Shown here: positions 40,590 to 47,492 of the stretch, in pieces | Layout: every line of letters starts with the position of its first letter | Numbering within the stretch: the first letter of the stretch is position 1 | Origin: a virus | Virus record (IMG/VR): IMGVR_UViG_3300029893_000200 | Span: 1-47,492 of that record | Reading direction: 5' to 3' (one strand) | Length of the DNA: 47,492 nucleotides | Made by a program: the position numbers and the translations under genes | The notes under the pieces: generated by a model | The model's database searches: none | Seen by the model: only the letters and a program-made list of their open reading frames with translations | Told to the model about the DNA's origin: nothing

Positions 40590-41626
40590 CTCTGAACAAC
40601 CTCCCTCACATTTTTTATTACGAAGCCCACCTCTTCGTCAGTCATTGTTGGGTATAAAGGCAGACTCAAACACTCTTTAGCATACTCAGTAGCATTTACA
40701 AACCTGCTATAACAGCTATAATAAGGGTGTCTATAAATAGGTTGGTAGTGTATTTGTGTTCCTATACCCCTCTGATAAAGTAACTCTTTCACGGTATCAC
40801 GGTTAGGCACACGAATAATATAAAGGTGTAAGGCGTGATTTATAAGGTTCGGTGTTTTTACCACACCTTTTAACTCATTGTTGTACCTTAAAGCTATAAG
40901 CTGTCTACGTGTGCTCCACTCACTTAGTTTTTTTATCTGACTCATTCCCAAAGCACAGCTAATATCAGACATACGATAGTTATGTCCTATACTTACTGTC
41001 ATACGTCTATCGTCCCTTCCGTTATCACGGAACCGTAGTAGACGTTTAAGAACTCTCCTGTCATTAGTAGTCACAGCACCACCTTCTCCTGTGGTAATGT
41101 GTTTAGCAGGGTGAAAGCTATAAACAACCGCATCCGATTTACTGTTATAAATGTAACCGAAAGCATGGCAAGCATCCTCCACAACCCTACAACCTCTCCT
41201 ATAAGCTATCTTCCTGATAGCCTCCATATCACACAGCTTGCCTCCTAAATGAACGGGAACAATAATATCCCCCTCGTCTGCCTTAAACTCAATATCACCA
41301 ATATCCATACAGTAAGTATCGGGGTCAATATCGGTAAGATAAACCCTAGCACCTTGGGATACGACAGCATTAGCTGTTGCCACAAAAGTTATAGCAGGTA
41401 CAAAAACCTTTTGAAAATTAAGATCATCACTAACCGCATAGTAGGCAGCTTCGAGAGCAGACGTACCGGAGTTGAAAACTACCGCATACAAAGAGCCTGT
41501 TACTTCTTGTATCTTACGCTCGAACTCTTCAACAAGCGGCCCTTGGGTTATCTTTTCCGAACGCAAACACCTAACAACTGCTTGTATATCGTCCTCGTCT
41601 ATACAGTGTTTAGTGTAAGGAATCAT
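40580..41626 (-). CDS. DegT/DnrJ-family aminotransferase, PseC-like
   Basis: A 348-aa PLP enzyme: IPYTKHCIDEDDIQAVVRCL, SEKITQGPLVEEFERKI, AVVFNSGTSALEAAYYAV, VFVPAITFVATANAV, SFHPAKHITTGEGGAV (PLP lysine). The N-terminus with ITQGP is typical of PseC, the UDP-4-keto-sugar 4-aminotransferase. It overlaps PseB (TAATG) and the downstream NeuB, so the three are translated together. Role: adds the 4-amino group in nonulosonic acid precursor synthesis. Confidence 0.85.
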   Translation of the reverse strand: MIPYTKHCIDEDDIQAVVRCLRSEKITQGPLVEEFERKIQEVTGSLYAVVFNSGTSALEAAYYAVSDDLNFQKVFVPAITFVATANAVVSQGARVYLTDIDPDTYCMDIGDIEFKADEGDIIVPVHLGGKLCDMEAIRKIAYRRGCRVVEDACHAFGYIYNSKSDAVVYSFHPAKHITTGEGGAVTTNDRRVLKRLLRFRDNGRDDRRMTVSIGHNYRMSDISCALGMSQIKKLSEWSTRRQLIALRYNNELKGVVKTPNLINHALHLYIIRVPNRDTVKELLYQRGIGTQIHYQPIYRHPYYSCYSRFVNATEYAKECLSLPLYPTMTDEEVGFVIKNVREVVQRCR

Positions 41627-42567
41627 TACATATCACTCCTATACTCAAAACCTTGAGGAACCGATACCCCTTTTACCGAACCCCTATCCCACCAGTTAAA
41701 CTCAGGCTCAATCACATAGTAATTACCGCAGTCTATTGTACGCCTTCCTTCCTCCTTGGTGATAAGAACTTCGTGCAGTTTTTCTCCGGGACGGGTGCCG
41801 CTGCAAGACACAACACAATCAGGGGCAATAGCATTTACCACATTCAAGATAGACTTTGCTTTTAGCTTTGGTACAAATACCTCGCCACCTTGCATATTAC
41901 CGATACCCTTCAAAACAAAACCAACCGCATCCGACAGAGTAACCCAAAAACGAGTCATGTTAACATCGGTAACTGTAACAATACCATTCCCTCTTTGCTG
42001 TTCAAAGAGCTTAACTACACTACCCCTGCTTCCCCACACGTTTCCGTACCTTACAATCGAGAACAGGGTACGCTCATCCATACCACCAGCATAAGCATTA
42101 CCGTTAATGAATAGCTTTTCCATGCACAGCTTGGTAGCACCATAGAGATTAACCGGGTTACATGCCTTATCCGTTGAGAGGGCTACCACCTTCTTAACAC
42201 CGCAGTCAATAGCAGCCTCGATTATGTTCTGCGCTCCAATGATATTTGTCTTGATAGCTTCGAAAGGGTTGTATTCCGCTGTGGGTACTTGCTTTAATGC
42301 CGCAGCGTGTACCACAATATCTACGCCTTGGAACGCTCTGCAAAGTCTGTCCTTGTCACGAATGTCCCCAATGAAGAAACGCAGACGGTTGTCATTGAAC
42401 TGTTGCCCCATCTCCCATTGTTTCAACTCATCACGGGAGAATACTACAACCTGTCTTGGATTATAGTTATTAAGTAGAGTCCTTACGAACTCCTTACCGA
42501 AGGAACCCGTACCTCCGGTAATCAATACTCTCTTTTCGTTTGTAGCTAACACACGTTCATCCACCAA
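41626..42567 (-). CDS. PseB-type UDP-GlcNAc 4,6-dehydratase
   Basis: A 313-aa SDR enzyme: RVLITGGTGSFGKEFVRTLL (NAD site), VVVFSRDELKQWEMGQQF, VVHAAALKQVPTAEYNPFEA, STDKACNPVNLYGATKLCME (catalytic Tyr/Lys in YGATK). The AALKQVP and NPVNLYGATK blocks are diagnostic of PseB/FlaA1-like inverting dehydratases. It performs the first step of pseudaminic acid synthesis. The TTG start overlaps the WbqC-like gene end. Confidence 0.87.
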   Translation of the reverse strand: MVDERVLATNEKRVLITGGTGSFGKEFVRTLLNNYNPRQVVVFSRDELKQWEMGQQFNDNRLRFFIGDIRDKDRLCRAFQGVDIVVHAAALKQVPTAEYNPFEAIKTNIIGAQNIIEAAIDCGVKKVVALSTDKACNPVNLYGATKLCMEKLFINGNAYAGGMDERTLFSIVRYGNVWGSRGSVVKLFEQQRGNGIVTVTDVNMTRFWVTLSDAVGFVLKGIGNMQGGEVFVPKLKAKSILNVVNAIAPDCVVSCSGTRPGEKLHEVLITKEEGRRTIDCGNYYVIEPEFNWWDRGSVKGVSVPQGFEYRSDM

Positions 42568-43205
42568 TCAATCACTCCCATATTCGGTACAAATTCTTTA
42601 GTCCGCTGTTGCTTATACGTGGGATGCTCGAACTCATGGTAAACAATCTCAATACCTGCTTTTTTGAAATCCTCTTCCTTTAAGTAATCCTTACCGAACG
42701 GCCCTGAGAGGTAGGTACTTGCTCCAAGGTGTTTACAGACACTCAATACGAGTTCTGATCCTTTACCTCCAACGGGTAAATCACTTGCTCGGCATATTTT
42801 TGTATCTATACCCATAATAAAAACCCAATGTAATAGTTGATAGTGACAGAGGTCAGCTATATTTATAACAGGGGAGTGGTAGTATAACTGATCAAGCAAT
42901 AACTGTTTAAACCCAAAACGGGAACACCTCTTGTAGTTACAAATAATAGAATCAAGATGCTTACTTTTCCAATCTGTTGAGTTATCAATCAGCATATCTT
43001 TAATAGTTGATTGAGTGTGTCCCTTGAGCCTCACCGGAACAGTAAGCCATTGTGGGCCTTGTGGTGTGAGTATCTTATTACGATTGATAAATGAGTTCTT
43101 CTCAAATTGCACATTATCAAGAACCACAAAAACGTCAGACTTCTTGATACGGTCAAGATAGCCTAACCACGGGAGGTACGCTGGCTGGTGAATCGACACT
43201 ATCAT
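42546..43205 (-). CDS. WbqC-like family protein
   Basis: A 219-aa protein starting MIVSIHQPAYLPWLGYLDRI and VFVVLDNVQFEKNSFINRNK, the defining WbqC N-terminus. WbqC genes occur in O-antigen and nonulosonic acid loci; their biochemical role is poorly known, perhaps acylation or transfer. Ribosome binding site AAGGAGTATTACT precedes ATG. The stop TAG sits within the PseB start region. Confidence 0.8.
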   Translation of the reverse strand: MIVSIHQPAYLPWLGYLDRIKKSDVFVVLDNVQFEKNSFINRNKILTPQGPQWLTVPVRLKGHTQSTIKDMLIDNSTDWKSKHLDSIICNYKRCSRFGFKQLLLDQLYYHSPVINIADLCHYQLLHWVFIMGIDTKICRASDLPVGGKGSELVLSVCKHLGASTYLSGPFGKDYLKEEDFKKAGIEIVYHEFEHPTYKQQRTKEFVPNMGVIDWWMNVC

Positions 43206-43593
43206 AGTAATACTCCTTCACTTTCATAGGATTACCGCTTACCAATGAGTACGGAGGTATCTTTACAGGGTCTACCACTGTCCCGGCGGCTATTACAGAG
43301 TAATGACCGATGTGCGCTCCTCCCTTAATCATACAATGGGAACCAACAAACACATTGTTCTCCAACACAATAGGACGATACTCATGCTCATCCATCAAAC
43401 CGATACACTTTTTATGGCTGTCAGCCACATTAATAGCACAAAAGGAACCGATGTCGCAGTTATCTCCTATGGTTATAGACGAGTGTTTGCCATTAAGCTC
43501 TGTCCAAAAACCGACAGACACGTTCTTACCTATCTTAACCTTACCTCTAATCCTCACACTAGGATACTTTTCAATCCTTCTTAAACCCCTCAA
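43153..43593 (-). CDS. Hexapeptide-repeat acyltransferase (left-handed beta helix)
   Basis: A 146-aa protein with hexapeptide repeats: VRIRGKVKIGKNVSVG, ITIGDNCDIGSFCAI, IVLENNVFVGSHCMIKGG, HIGHYSVIAAGTVV, and the terminal Y-x-L-V-S-G-N-P. These form the LbetaH fold of sugar N/O-acetyltransferases such as NeuD-type enzymes. In this operon it may acetylate the amino group of the sugar precursor or the final acid. It overlaps the WbqC gene by 53 bases. Confidence 0.8.
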   Translation of the reverse strand: MRGLRRIEKYPSVRIRGKVKIGKNVSVGFWTELNGKHSSITIGDNCDIGSFCAINVADSHKKCIGLMDEHEYRPIVLENNVFVGSHCMIKGGAHIGHYSVIAAGTVVDPVKIPPYSLVSGNPMKVKEYYYDSVDSPASVPPVVRLS

Positions 43594-44407
43594 GCTTCTC
43601 CCTCCTTCCTAAAACGTACTCACGCATTTTCTTTACTTTTCCGCTAATCTCAAAACTACCGTTTCCTAATGCTACTCTAGCATTGTTAATATCACGCACA
43701 TAATCACGGAACTCATCAGGAGTCAGCGAGAAGCTGTGATCAGGCCCGTCAAGCTTGTGGTCAAGTGTGAAGTGCTTTTCAAATACAACAGCACCTTGGG
43801 CTAAAGCGAGCTGTGCTGCCAACGATGAACAGGTATGGTCGGAGAAACCAATAGGGATACAAAGACTGTTTTTTAAGTAACGAATACGTGCGACATTAGC
43901 ACCCCATAAAGGTGTAGGATACAGTGAGGTACATACCATGAGTGCTATGTCACCATACACATAATCAAACGTATTCATAATCTCGTGAAAGTTTTTAACC
44001 ATACCGCATGATAAAATGAATGGTTTATCTGTCATACTGCGCATCTTTTTAATCATTTCAGTATTATTGAAATCGTCAGAGCCAATTTTCACGTAAGGTA
44101 CATCCAACGTGAGCAGGAACTCAAGGTCTGATGGGTTCTGAGCAGTAGCAAAAAAATCAATGCCTATCCAATATGCATAAATCTTTAAGTCTATCCACAC
44201 CCCCAAGGGAAGCTCACACTTCTTGAATGTCTCATACAAAGGGTCATCAGGTGTGGTAAACTCGTCAGTTACATACTTCTGAAACTTGATAGCATCAGCA
44301 CCGGATTTTTTAGCTTCTTGTATCATCCAAGAGGCTATCTCAGGATCACCGTTATGATTAATACCTGCTTCAGCTACTATATACGGATACTTAGTAAACA
44401 ATGCCAA
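43571..44407 (-). CDS. NeuB-type synthase, short form without SAF domain
   Basis: A 278-aa protein: YPYIVAEAGINHNGDPEIAS, DAIKFQKYVTDEFTTPDDPL, YVKIGSDDFNNTEMIKKM, IGFSDHTCSSLAAQLALAQG and VFEKHFTLDHKLDGPDHSFS, the TIM-barrel core of sialic acid-type synthases. It ends at REKLEGFKKD without the antifreeze-like domain present in the second copy (39531-40589). It may make a different 9-carbon acid or depend on the other copy. TTG start at 44407 after GAGGAGGG. Confidence 0.85.
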   Translation of the reverse strand: MALFTKYPYIVAEAGINHNGDPEIASWMIQEAKKSGADAIKFQKYVTDEFTTPDDPLYETFKKCELPLGVWIDLKIYAYWIGIDFFATAQNPSDLEFLLTLDVPYVKIGSDDFNNTEMIKKMRSMTDKPFILSCGMVKNFHEIMNTFDYVYGDIALMVCTSLYPTPLWGANVARIRYLKNSLCIPIGFSDHTCSSLAAQLALAQGAVVFEKHFTLDHKLDGPDHSFSLTPDEFRDYVRDINNARVALGNGSFEISGKVKKMREYVLGRREKLEGFKKD

Positions 44408-45080
44408 CCCTCCTCACTGTCTTAAATGCTTCAGCGTATGTGCATCCTGCTTGAGTACCCCGGTAACGTGCCAGTGTTTCAATAGCTGATGCATTACGGG
44501 CAGGTGTATCCTCTTTGTAGAGGTTAAACAACTGTACTTTTTCAAGAAGCGTGTCTTTAATATCGACGAAGGTATCAGGCTTGAATAGTACTGATGCAAG
44601 CTCTGTGGATGAGGGAATCTCAAAGGAGTATATCTGTTTAACTGAAGGATACTTAAATGGTCTGCAAGCTGTAACAACAGCTTGATAGGTAATACGATGG
44701 TCAATGTTCAAGTCATGCTCGTAGTGTGTGAGTATAGTTGTGGGTTTAATCCCCTTAATCGCACCTTCCACACGCTTTACCACATCGAGGAATACCTCTG
44801 AATCAATCATGTTATCAGGAATACCTGCAAATATAGGGTTTTCGCAGAACAGCTTAGATGCTACTACTTTGCAAGCCTCTTGCCTTTCTGATACTGCCAC
44901 ACCATAACTCTTATGATTATCTAAAAATATTCCGCAAACCTCCCCCGGATGACTGTGATAACGACTGCCTACACCGTCAGTCATTACACTCAGATACTTC
45001 TTCCCTTCCATCTGAAGCAGAGTACCACCGCAGCCTAACACCTCATCGTCGGGGTGAGCAACCACAACTAAAATACTCAA
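44391..45080 (-). CDS. PIG-L/LmbE-family deacetylase
   Basis: A 229-aa protein: SILVVVAHPDDEVLGCGGTL (the AHPDDE zinc motif), ITLTHYEHDLNIDHR (HxxDxNxDH catalytic), and later FKPDTFVDIKDTL. This family removes N-acetyl groups from GlcNAc-type sugars. In this operon it may deacetylate a sugar intermediate so that another acyl group can be added. TTG start after AAAGGAGGACAAGCC. Confidence 0.87.
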   Translation of the reverse strand: MSILVVVAHPDDEVLGCGGTLLQMEGKKYLSVMTDGVGSRYHSHPGEVCGIFLDNHKSYGVAVSERQEACKVVASKLFCENPIFAGIPDNMIDSEVFLDVVKRVEGAIKGIKPTTILTHYEHDLNIDHRITYQAVVTACRPFKYPSVKQIYSFEIPSSTELASVLFKPDTFVDIKDTLLEKVQLFNLYKEDTPARNASAIETLARYRGTQAGCTYAEAFKTVRRVGIVY

Positions 45081-45093
45081 GGCTTGTCCTCCT

Positions 45094-45336
45094 TTATCTA
45101 AATATACAACACGAACACTTGAGCTTTGCCGAACGTGTCTTTAAGTACTCGTCTTTAAGGAACTCGTGGGGTACGTCACCACATAAGTCAACGAAGTAGT
45201 GGTCTTGTATACGCACCTGCCAATCAGAAAAGAAACCAAAATACACTATTGACGAGTCATCTGCAATATAGTAACCGCACTTATCCTTTAACATGTCATA
45301 ATTTATGTCATGTATCGTACAATACCTGTATGCCAT
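45094..45336 (-). CDS. Hypothetical Cys/Tyr-rich protein (80 aa)
   Basis: ATG at 45336 lies directly after the stop of the DUF1653 gene. Rich in Tyr and Cys (six Cys, including CSCC near the end). No signal peptide or membrane helix is visible. Family unknown; a member of the cargo operon. Confidence 0.55.
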   Translation of the reverse strand: MAYRYCTIHDINYDMLKDKCGYYIADDSSIVYFGFFSDWQVRIQDHYFVDLCGDVPHEFLKDEYLKTRSAKLKCSCCIFR

Positions 45337-45615
45337 TTACTCATCAACCCTCTCGAACCGCCACACGTTTCTACCGCCTCTGTTCACCGATGCCATGAAC
45401 ATACCCAAAGGTCTTGCATAGGTCTTATTGTCTTGCTTTCTAGCATACACAACCATGTCGGTACTCGTTTCAGTATGTAATGCTCTTGTGATAATAGTAT
45501 ACACGCCGCCTTTGAAGTGCTTCCACACCTCTCCGGGCTGTGGTGTACTTCTGGAACCCACTTGTTTACCACCACCCTTTTTATTTAATAAGGCGTGGGA
45601 TAGGGGGGTACCCAC
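45337..45615 (-). CDS. DUF1653 family protein
   Basis: Open from GTG 45615 to 45337, 92 aa; an alternative start GTG 45561 gives about 74 aa, the usual family length. The segment PGEVWKHFKGGVYTIITRAL, TDMVVYARKQDNKTYARPLG and MFMASV is the DUF1653 signature. Role unknown; such proteins are small beta proteins, seen in many bacteria and phages. It is the first gene of the leftward cargo operon. Confidence 0.75.
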   Translation of the reverse strand: MGTPLSHALLNKKGGGKQVGSRSTPQPGEVWKHFKGGVYTIITRALHTETSTDMVVYARKQDNKTYARPLGMFMASVNRGGRNVWRFERVDE

Positions 45616-45798
45616 CCACGCTTTTAATTATGATATGGACAAACACCTGTTATTTTAATAGAAAAAGGTCAAAAAGGTAAAATACAGAGAGGGTTTTCAC
45701 CTCCTTGTTATTTTTAATAAGAAATGTATGAAGTAACCGGAAAGGGAGGTTCACCTCCTTTTAGTTGTCAGGGCTTGTCCATTAATCATCTAATTAGT

Positions 45799-45827
45799 AT
45801 AATATACCAGCTTGCTGGCAAAGTCAA
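45799..45827 (-). promoter_or_regulatory. Main leftward promoter with operator dyad in the spacer
   Basis: On the minus strand TTGACT (45827-45822), a 17-base spacer and TATTAT (45804-45799). The spacer contains the dyad CCAGC-AA-GCTGG, an apparent repressor or activator site. It faces the cargo operon starting at 45615. Between promoter and gene lie two ribosome-binding-like AAGGAGGTGAA sequences in hairpins (about 45700-45760). Confidence 0.75.
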
Positions 45828-46260
45828 GAAAAATTTCCCACATTCTTTTAGGCTCTCGTCCTTATACCTGATTGTTTACGTGTCCTGATTACCACATATC
45901 CCTCGTGTTTTCGTCGTGGACGGGTGTCTTTCTAGCGTGGACACGAGTACACGGCTGGTTTTCTTATACAAAAGGGTATAGTATTAAAGTTTGGTAAAAA
46001 TTTAGAGGGGGTTAAGTATTTGTGTATAAGTAAACCCTTTACCTTAAAAATTTAGAGGGTGGATACGACCATCCATTACCCCGTTCGTGCCTCCCCCTAG
46101 GGGGTATACCTGAAGGCAAGGGGTAAACTAGCACGTAGATTTAAAGAAACCGGGTATTTACACGGGTATAACAGTATAAAACGTAGTGATATCAAGGCTT
46201 TGGGTTACTTATTTACAGGTGTATAGTGTAAAGGGCTTGGATATAGAGACGGTTAAAGGA

Positions 46261-46286
46261 GAGAGACTTAAAAAGTCTCTCCTTTT
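46261..46286 (+). terminator. Probable intrinsic terminator
   Basis: GAGAGACTT (46261-46269), loop AAA and AAGTCTCTC (46273-46281) form a perfect 9-bp stem followed by CTTTT. It would end a rightward transcript from the non-coding region, so a short RNA upstream is possible. Confidence 0.55.
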
Positions 46287-46512
46287 ACCATTTATCCCCT
46301 TTAAAAAACCGTTTTTTATATATATAAGGCCCGAAAAAGACACATTTCCACCCCAGGTGGACACTAAACCCTACAAGCCTACAGCCTCAAGGCTTCCGTG
46401 TCACAAAAAAAGTACCCGATTTTGCCCTTATACCCACGGAAATAAGCGATTTTTTTCGTTAACAATCGTAACGCAACTTTTACCTAAAAACCTTACAACC
46501 CTACAGCCTCAA

Positions 46513-46589
46513 CGGGTACAAGATTTTTTAAACCCTTGTAATTAAGTGTTGACAAACGTAACGTATCTATGGTAAGATACCTGTAAGGA
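46513..46589 (+). repeat. Promoter-bearing direct repeat, copy B
   Basis: Identical to 1-77. Contains the same TTGACA-N18-TAAGAT promoter (46549-46578). After base 46589 the sequence departs from copy A into the 46590-47430 segment that carries two small genes. Confidence 0.95.
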
Positions 46590-46789
46590 TTAAACACTGG
46601 ACTAAAGGAGGGCAGACAGCGCACGACAAACGACACTCCACAAAGAGCGACACCACAGTGTGGGGCAGGTGTTATATTAGCAAGTGGCATAAGTCGGGCA
46701 GCATAACCACACACGCAACAGAACCAGACAGGGAAAGGGATTTTTTGGTGGTAGATTAAACAATAAAGTATAATAAGGAGGAAACGAAA

Positions 46790-46933
46790 ATGTATGCATT
46801 GGAATACAGGGACGATGAAGGCAACAATTATAAAATTGAATATGATTGGACATGGTTTGAAGCTCTAGCAACTATTAAAGATTTAAAACGGGACGGGTTT
46901 ACAGATATTGAATTGACTTACATAGGAGAGTAA
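46790..46933 (+). CDS. Small acidic protein (47 aa)
   Basis: ATG at 46790 follows AAGGAGGAAACGAAA. Acidic protein with MYALEYRDDEGNNYKIEYD, then a short helix. No known family. It is the first gene behind copy B of the early promoter. Confidence 0.55.
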   Translation: MYALEYRDDEGNNYKIEYDWTWFEALATIKDLKRDGFTDIELTYIGE

Positions 46934-46944
46934 ACATAAACCCC

Positions 46945-46968
46945 AGCCGGGAGGGTAAAGTCCCGGCA
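46945..46968 (+). promoter_or_regulatory. Leader hairpin between the two small genes
   Basis: GCCGGGA and TCCCGGC pair around GGGTAAAG. It is not followed by a U-run, so it is not an ordinary terminator; an mRNA stabiliser or attenuator is more likely. Confidence 0.4.
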
Positions 46969-47078
46969 AATTAAAAAATAGGGAGGGGTTTTAAAACGGT
47001 TGTTTTGCTGAGATTAAAATACTATAAACAAATAATCAGCCATGTACAAGGGAAATAAAAAACAAGGAGGAACAAAAA

Positions 47079-47411
47079 ATGTCTAAAATTAATGTCTATC
47101 CGTATGAGGAGAGCAACGAGGTTATTGCGAGGGTTAACTACAATAATGATCTAGACTACTGGGACGGGAGTAACTATACTAACGGAGGTGTGGGTATGCA
47201 TAAAGGTATTACACGGCTTAAAGATGGCAGATATGTTATCATCTACGGTAGTCAGTGGCAAGGATCGAGGGATTATGGACTACCTGTCTCTGATAAGGAG
47301 GCATTAAACGAAATCCTCAATAGTGATAATGAGGAACTCCTTGAGAATCCCCGGTTTGCTAAATTAAAGCAACTAGCAATAGAATCCGGGCTGTATGATA
47401 GTGAGGGTTAA
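47079..47411 (+). CDS. Hypothetical protein (110 aa)
   Basis: ATG at 47079 follows AAGGAGGAACAAAAA. Beta-rich N-terminus with many Asn/Tyr residues and an acidic helical C-terminus (ENPRFAKLKQLAIESG). No family recognised. It ends 19 bases before the right-end repeat and lies in a segment that may be present or absent among phage variants. Confidence 0.6.
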   Translation: MSKINVYPYEESNEVIARVNYNNDLDYWDGSNYTNGGVGMHKGITRLKDGRYVIIYGSQWQGSRDYGLPVSDKEALNEILNSDNEELLENPRFAKLKQLAIESGLYDSEG

Positions 47412-47430
47412 ACCCGTCTGAAGAGTCCTA

Positions 47431-47492
47431 AAGGACGAAACACGGCTATAGAAGCCGTGTCACGGGAGGTGATTATATGATCAAGGATAAAT
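47431..47492 (+). repeat. 62-bp near-terminal direct repeat, copy B (truncated gene start)
   Basis: Identical to 73-134, including the leader hairpin, ribosome binding site and first codons (MIKDK) of the gene at 119. The window ends inside this copy. Confidence 0.95.

Larger units (their letters stand above)
45616..46512. other. Non-coding control region, possible origin
   Basis: No convincing gene is present in this stretch. It contains the leftward promoter at 45.8 kb, a palindrome CCCCCTAGGGGG (46093-46104), and two copies of an AAAATTTAGAGGG element near 46000 and 46050. GGGTAT(A) motifs are repeated at about 45973, 46104, 46150 and 46163. A rightward hairpin with U-run lies at 46261-46286, and a TATATATATA tract near 46318. 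Repeats, A/T-rich tract and divergent promoters are the usual features of a replication origin and regulatory hub (inference). Confidence 0.5.

Noticed and set aside
42224-42466. Rightward reading frames inside the sugar and structural genes
   Set aside because: They overlap well-supported genes on the opposite strand, lack ribosome binding sites and show no protein-like motifs.
10083-42548. Genome-wide recoding of TAG as sense
   Set aside because: Genes at 10083, 12542, 20911, 37525, 38017 and 42546 end at TAG in expected places, so only the amidase codon needs explaining.
45656-45760. Short leftward peptides starting at the two AAGGAGGTGAA sequences
   Set aside because: The only starts overlap the ribosome binding sequences themselves; they more likely form leader hairpins.
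46945-46968. Hairpin as an intrinsic terminator
   Set aside because: The stem is stable but no U-run follows on the plus strand, so it is listed as a leader hairpin only.
1-47492. tRNA genes, CRISPR arrays, insertion sequences, integrase
   Set aside because: I saw no cloverleaf-like CCA-ending genes, regularly spaced repeats, terminal inverted repeats with transposase, or tyrosine/serine recombinase motifs.

Overview
The window looks like an almost complete genome of a short-tailed (podovirus-like) double-stranded DNA phage. Strong AGGAGG-type ribosome binding sites, frequent GTG/TTG starts, an AbrB-like regulator, and an S-layer-homology (SLH) domain on a tail-locus protein point to a Firmicutes host with an S-layer, probably a clostridial lineage (inference). 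I see no integrase, tRNA, CRISPR array or insertion sequence. The contig ends are nearly circular: bases 73-134 recur as 47431-47492, and bases 1-77 recur as 46513-46589.

Layout. 1-2.4 kb: short rightward early genes behind sigma70-like promoters. 2.4-7.8 kb (leftward): a plasmid-like replication block with a replication-relaxation protein, an FtsK/HerA-type ATPase, a primase-helicase, an excisionase-like HTH protein and small membrane proteins. 7.9-17.1 kb (rightward): SNF2 helicase, AbrB-like protein, UDG-like/family A DNA polymerase split by a group I intron with an HNH endonuclease, Cas4-like nuclease, Sak4-like ATPase, DUF669-type ssDNA-binding protein and VRR-NUC nuclease. A bidirectional terminator at 17.12 kb closes this block against the leftward late genes.

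17.1-36.6 kb (leftward): lysis and virion genes. In transcription order they are terminases, portal, zinc-ribbon protein, scaffold, decoration protein, major capsid protein, an MptE/Maf-like Rossmann protein, tail adaptor and nozzle, fibres (one with a discoidin domain), an SLH-serine protease, two ejection-type proteins, and a spanin/holin-like pair. 36.6-45.8 kb (leftward): a cargo operon behind a TTGACT-N17-TATTAT promoter. It carries a PIG-L deacetylase, two NeuB-type synthases, a hexapeptide acyltransferase, a WbqC-like protein, PseB, PseC, a NeuA-type CMP-sugar synthetase and a methyltransferase. An HNH endonuclease, an amidase with an amber codon beside its catalytic histidine, and a ribbon-helix-helix protein follow. 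45.6-46.8 kb holds no convincing gene but many repeats and hairpins, and probably includes the main control region or origin.

The most unusual combination is a virus carrying much of a pseudaminic/legionaminic-type (nonulosonic acid) sugar pathway, a possible glycosyltransferase-fold protein inside the virion operon, and an SLH-anchored serine protease among the tail genes. Together they suggest a phage specialised in handling a glycosylated S-layer or flagellar surface. The function is inference; the gene families are read from sequence motifs.
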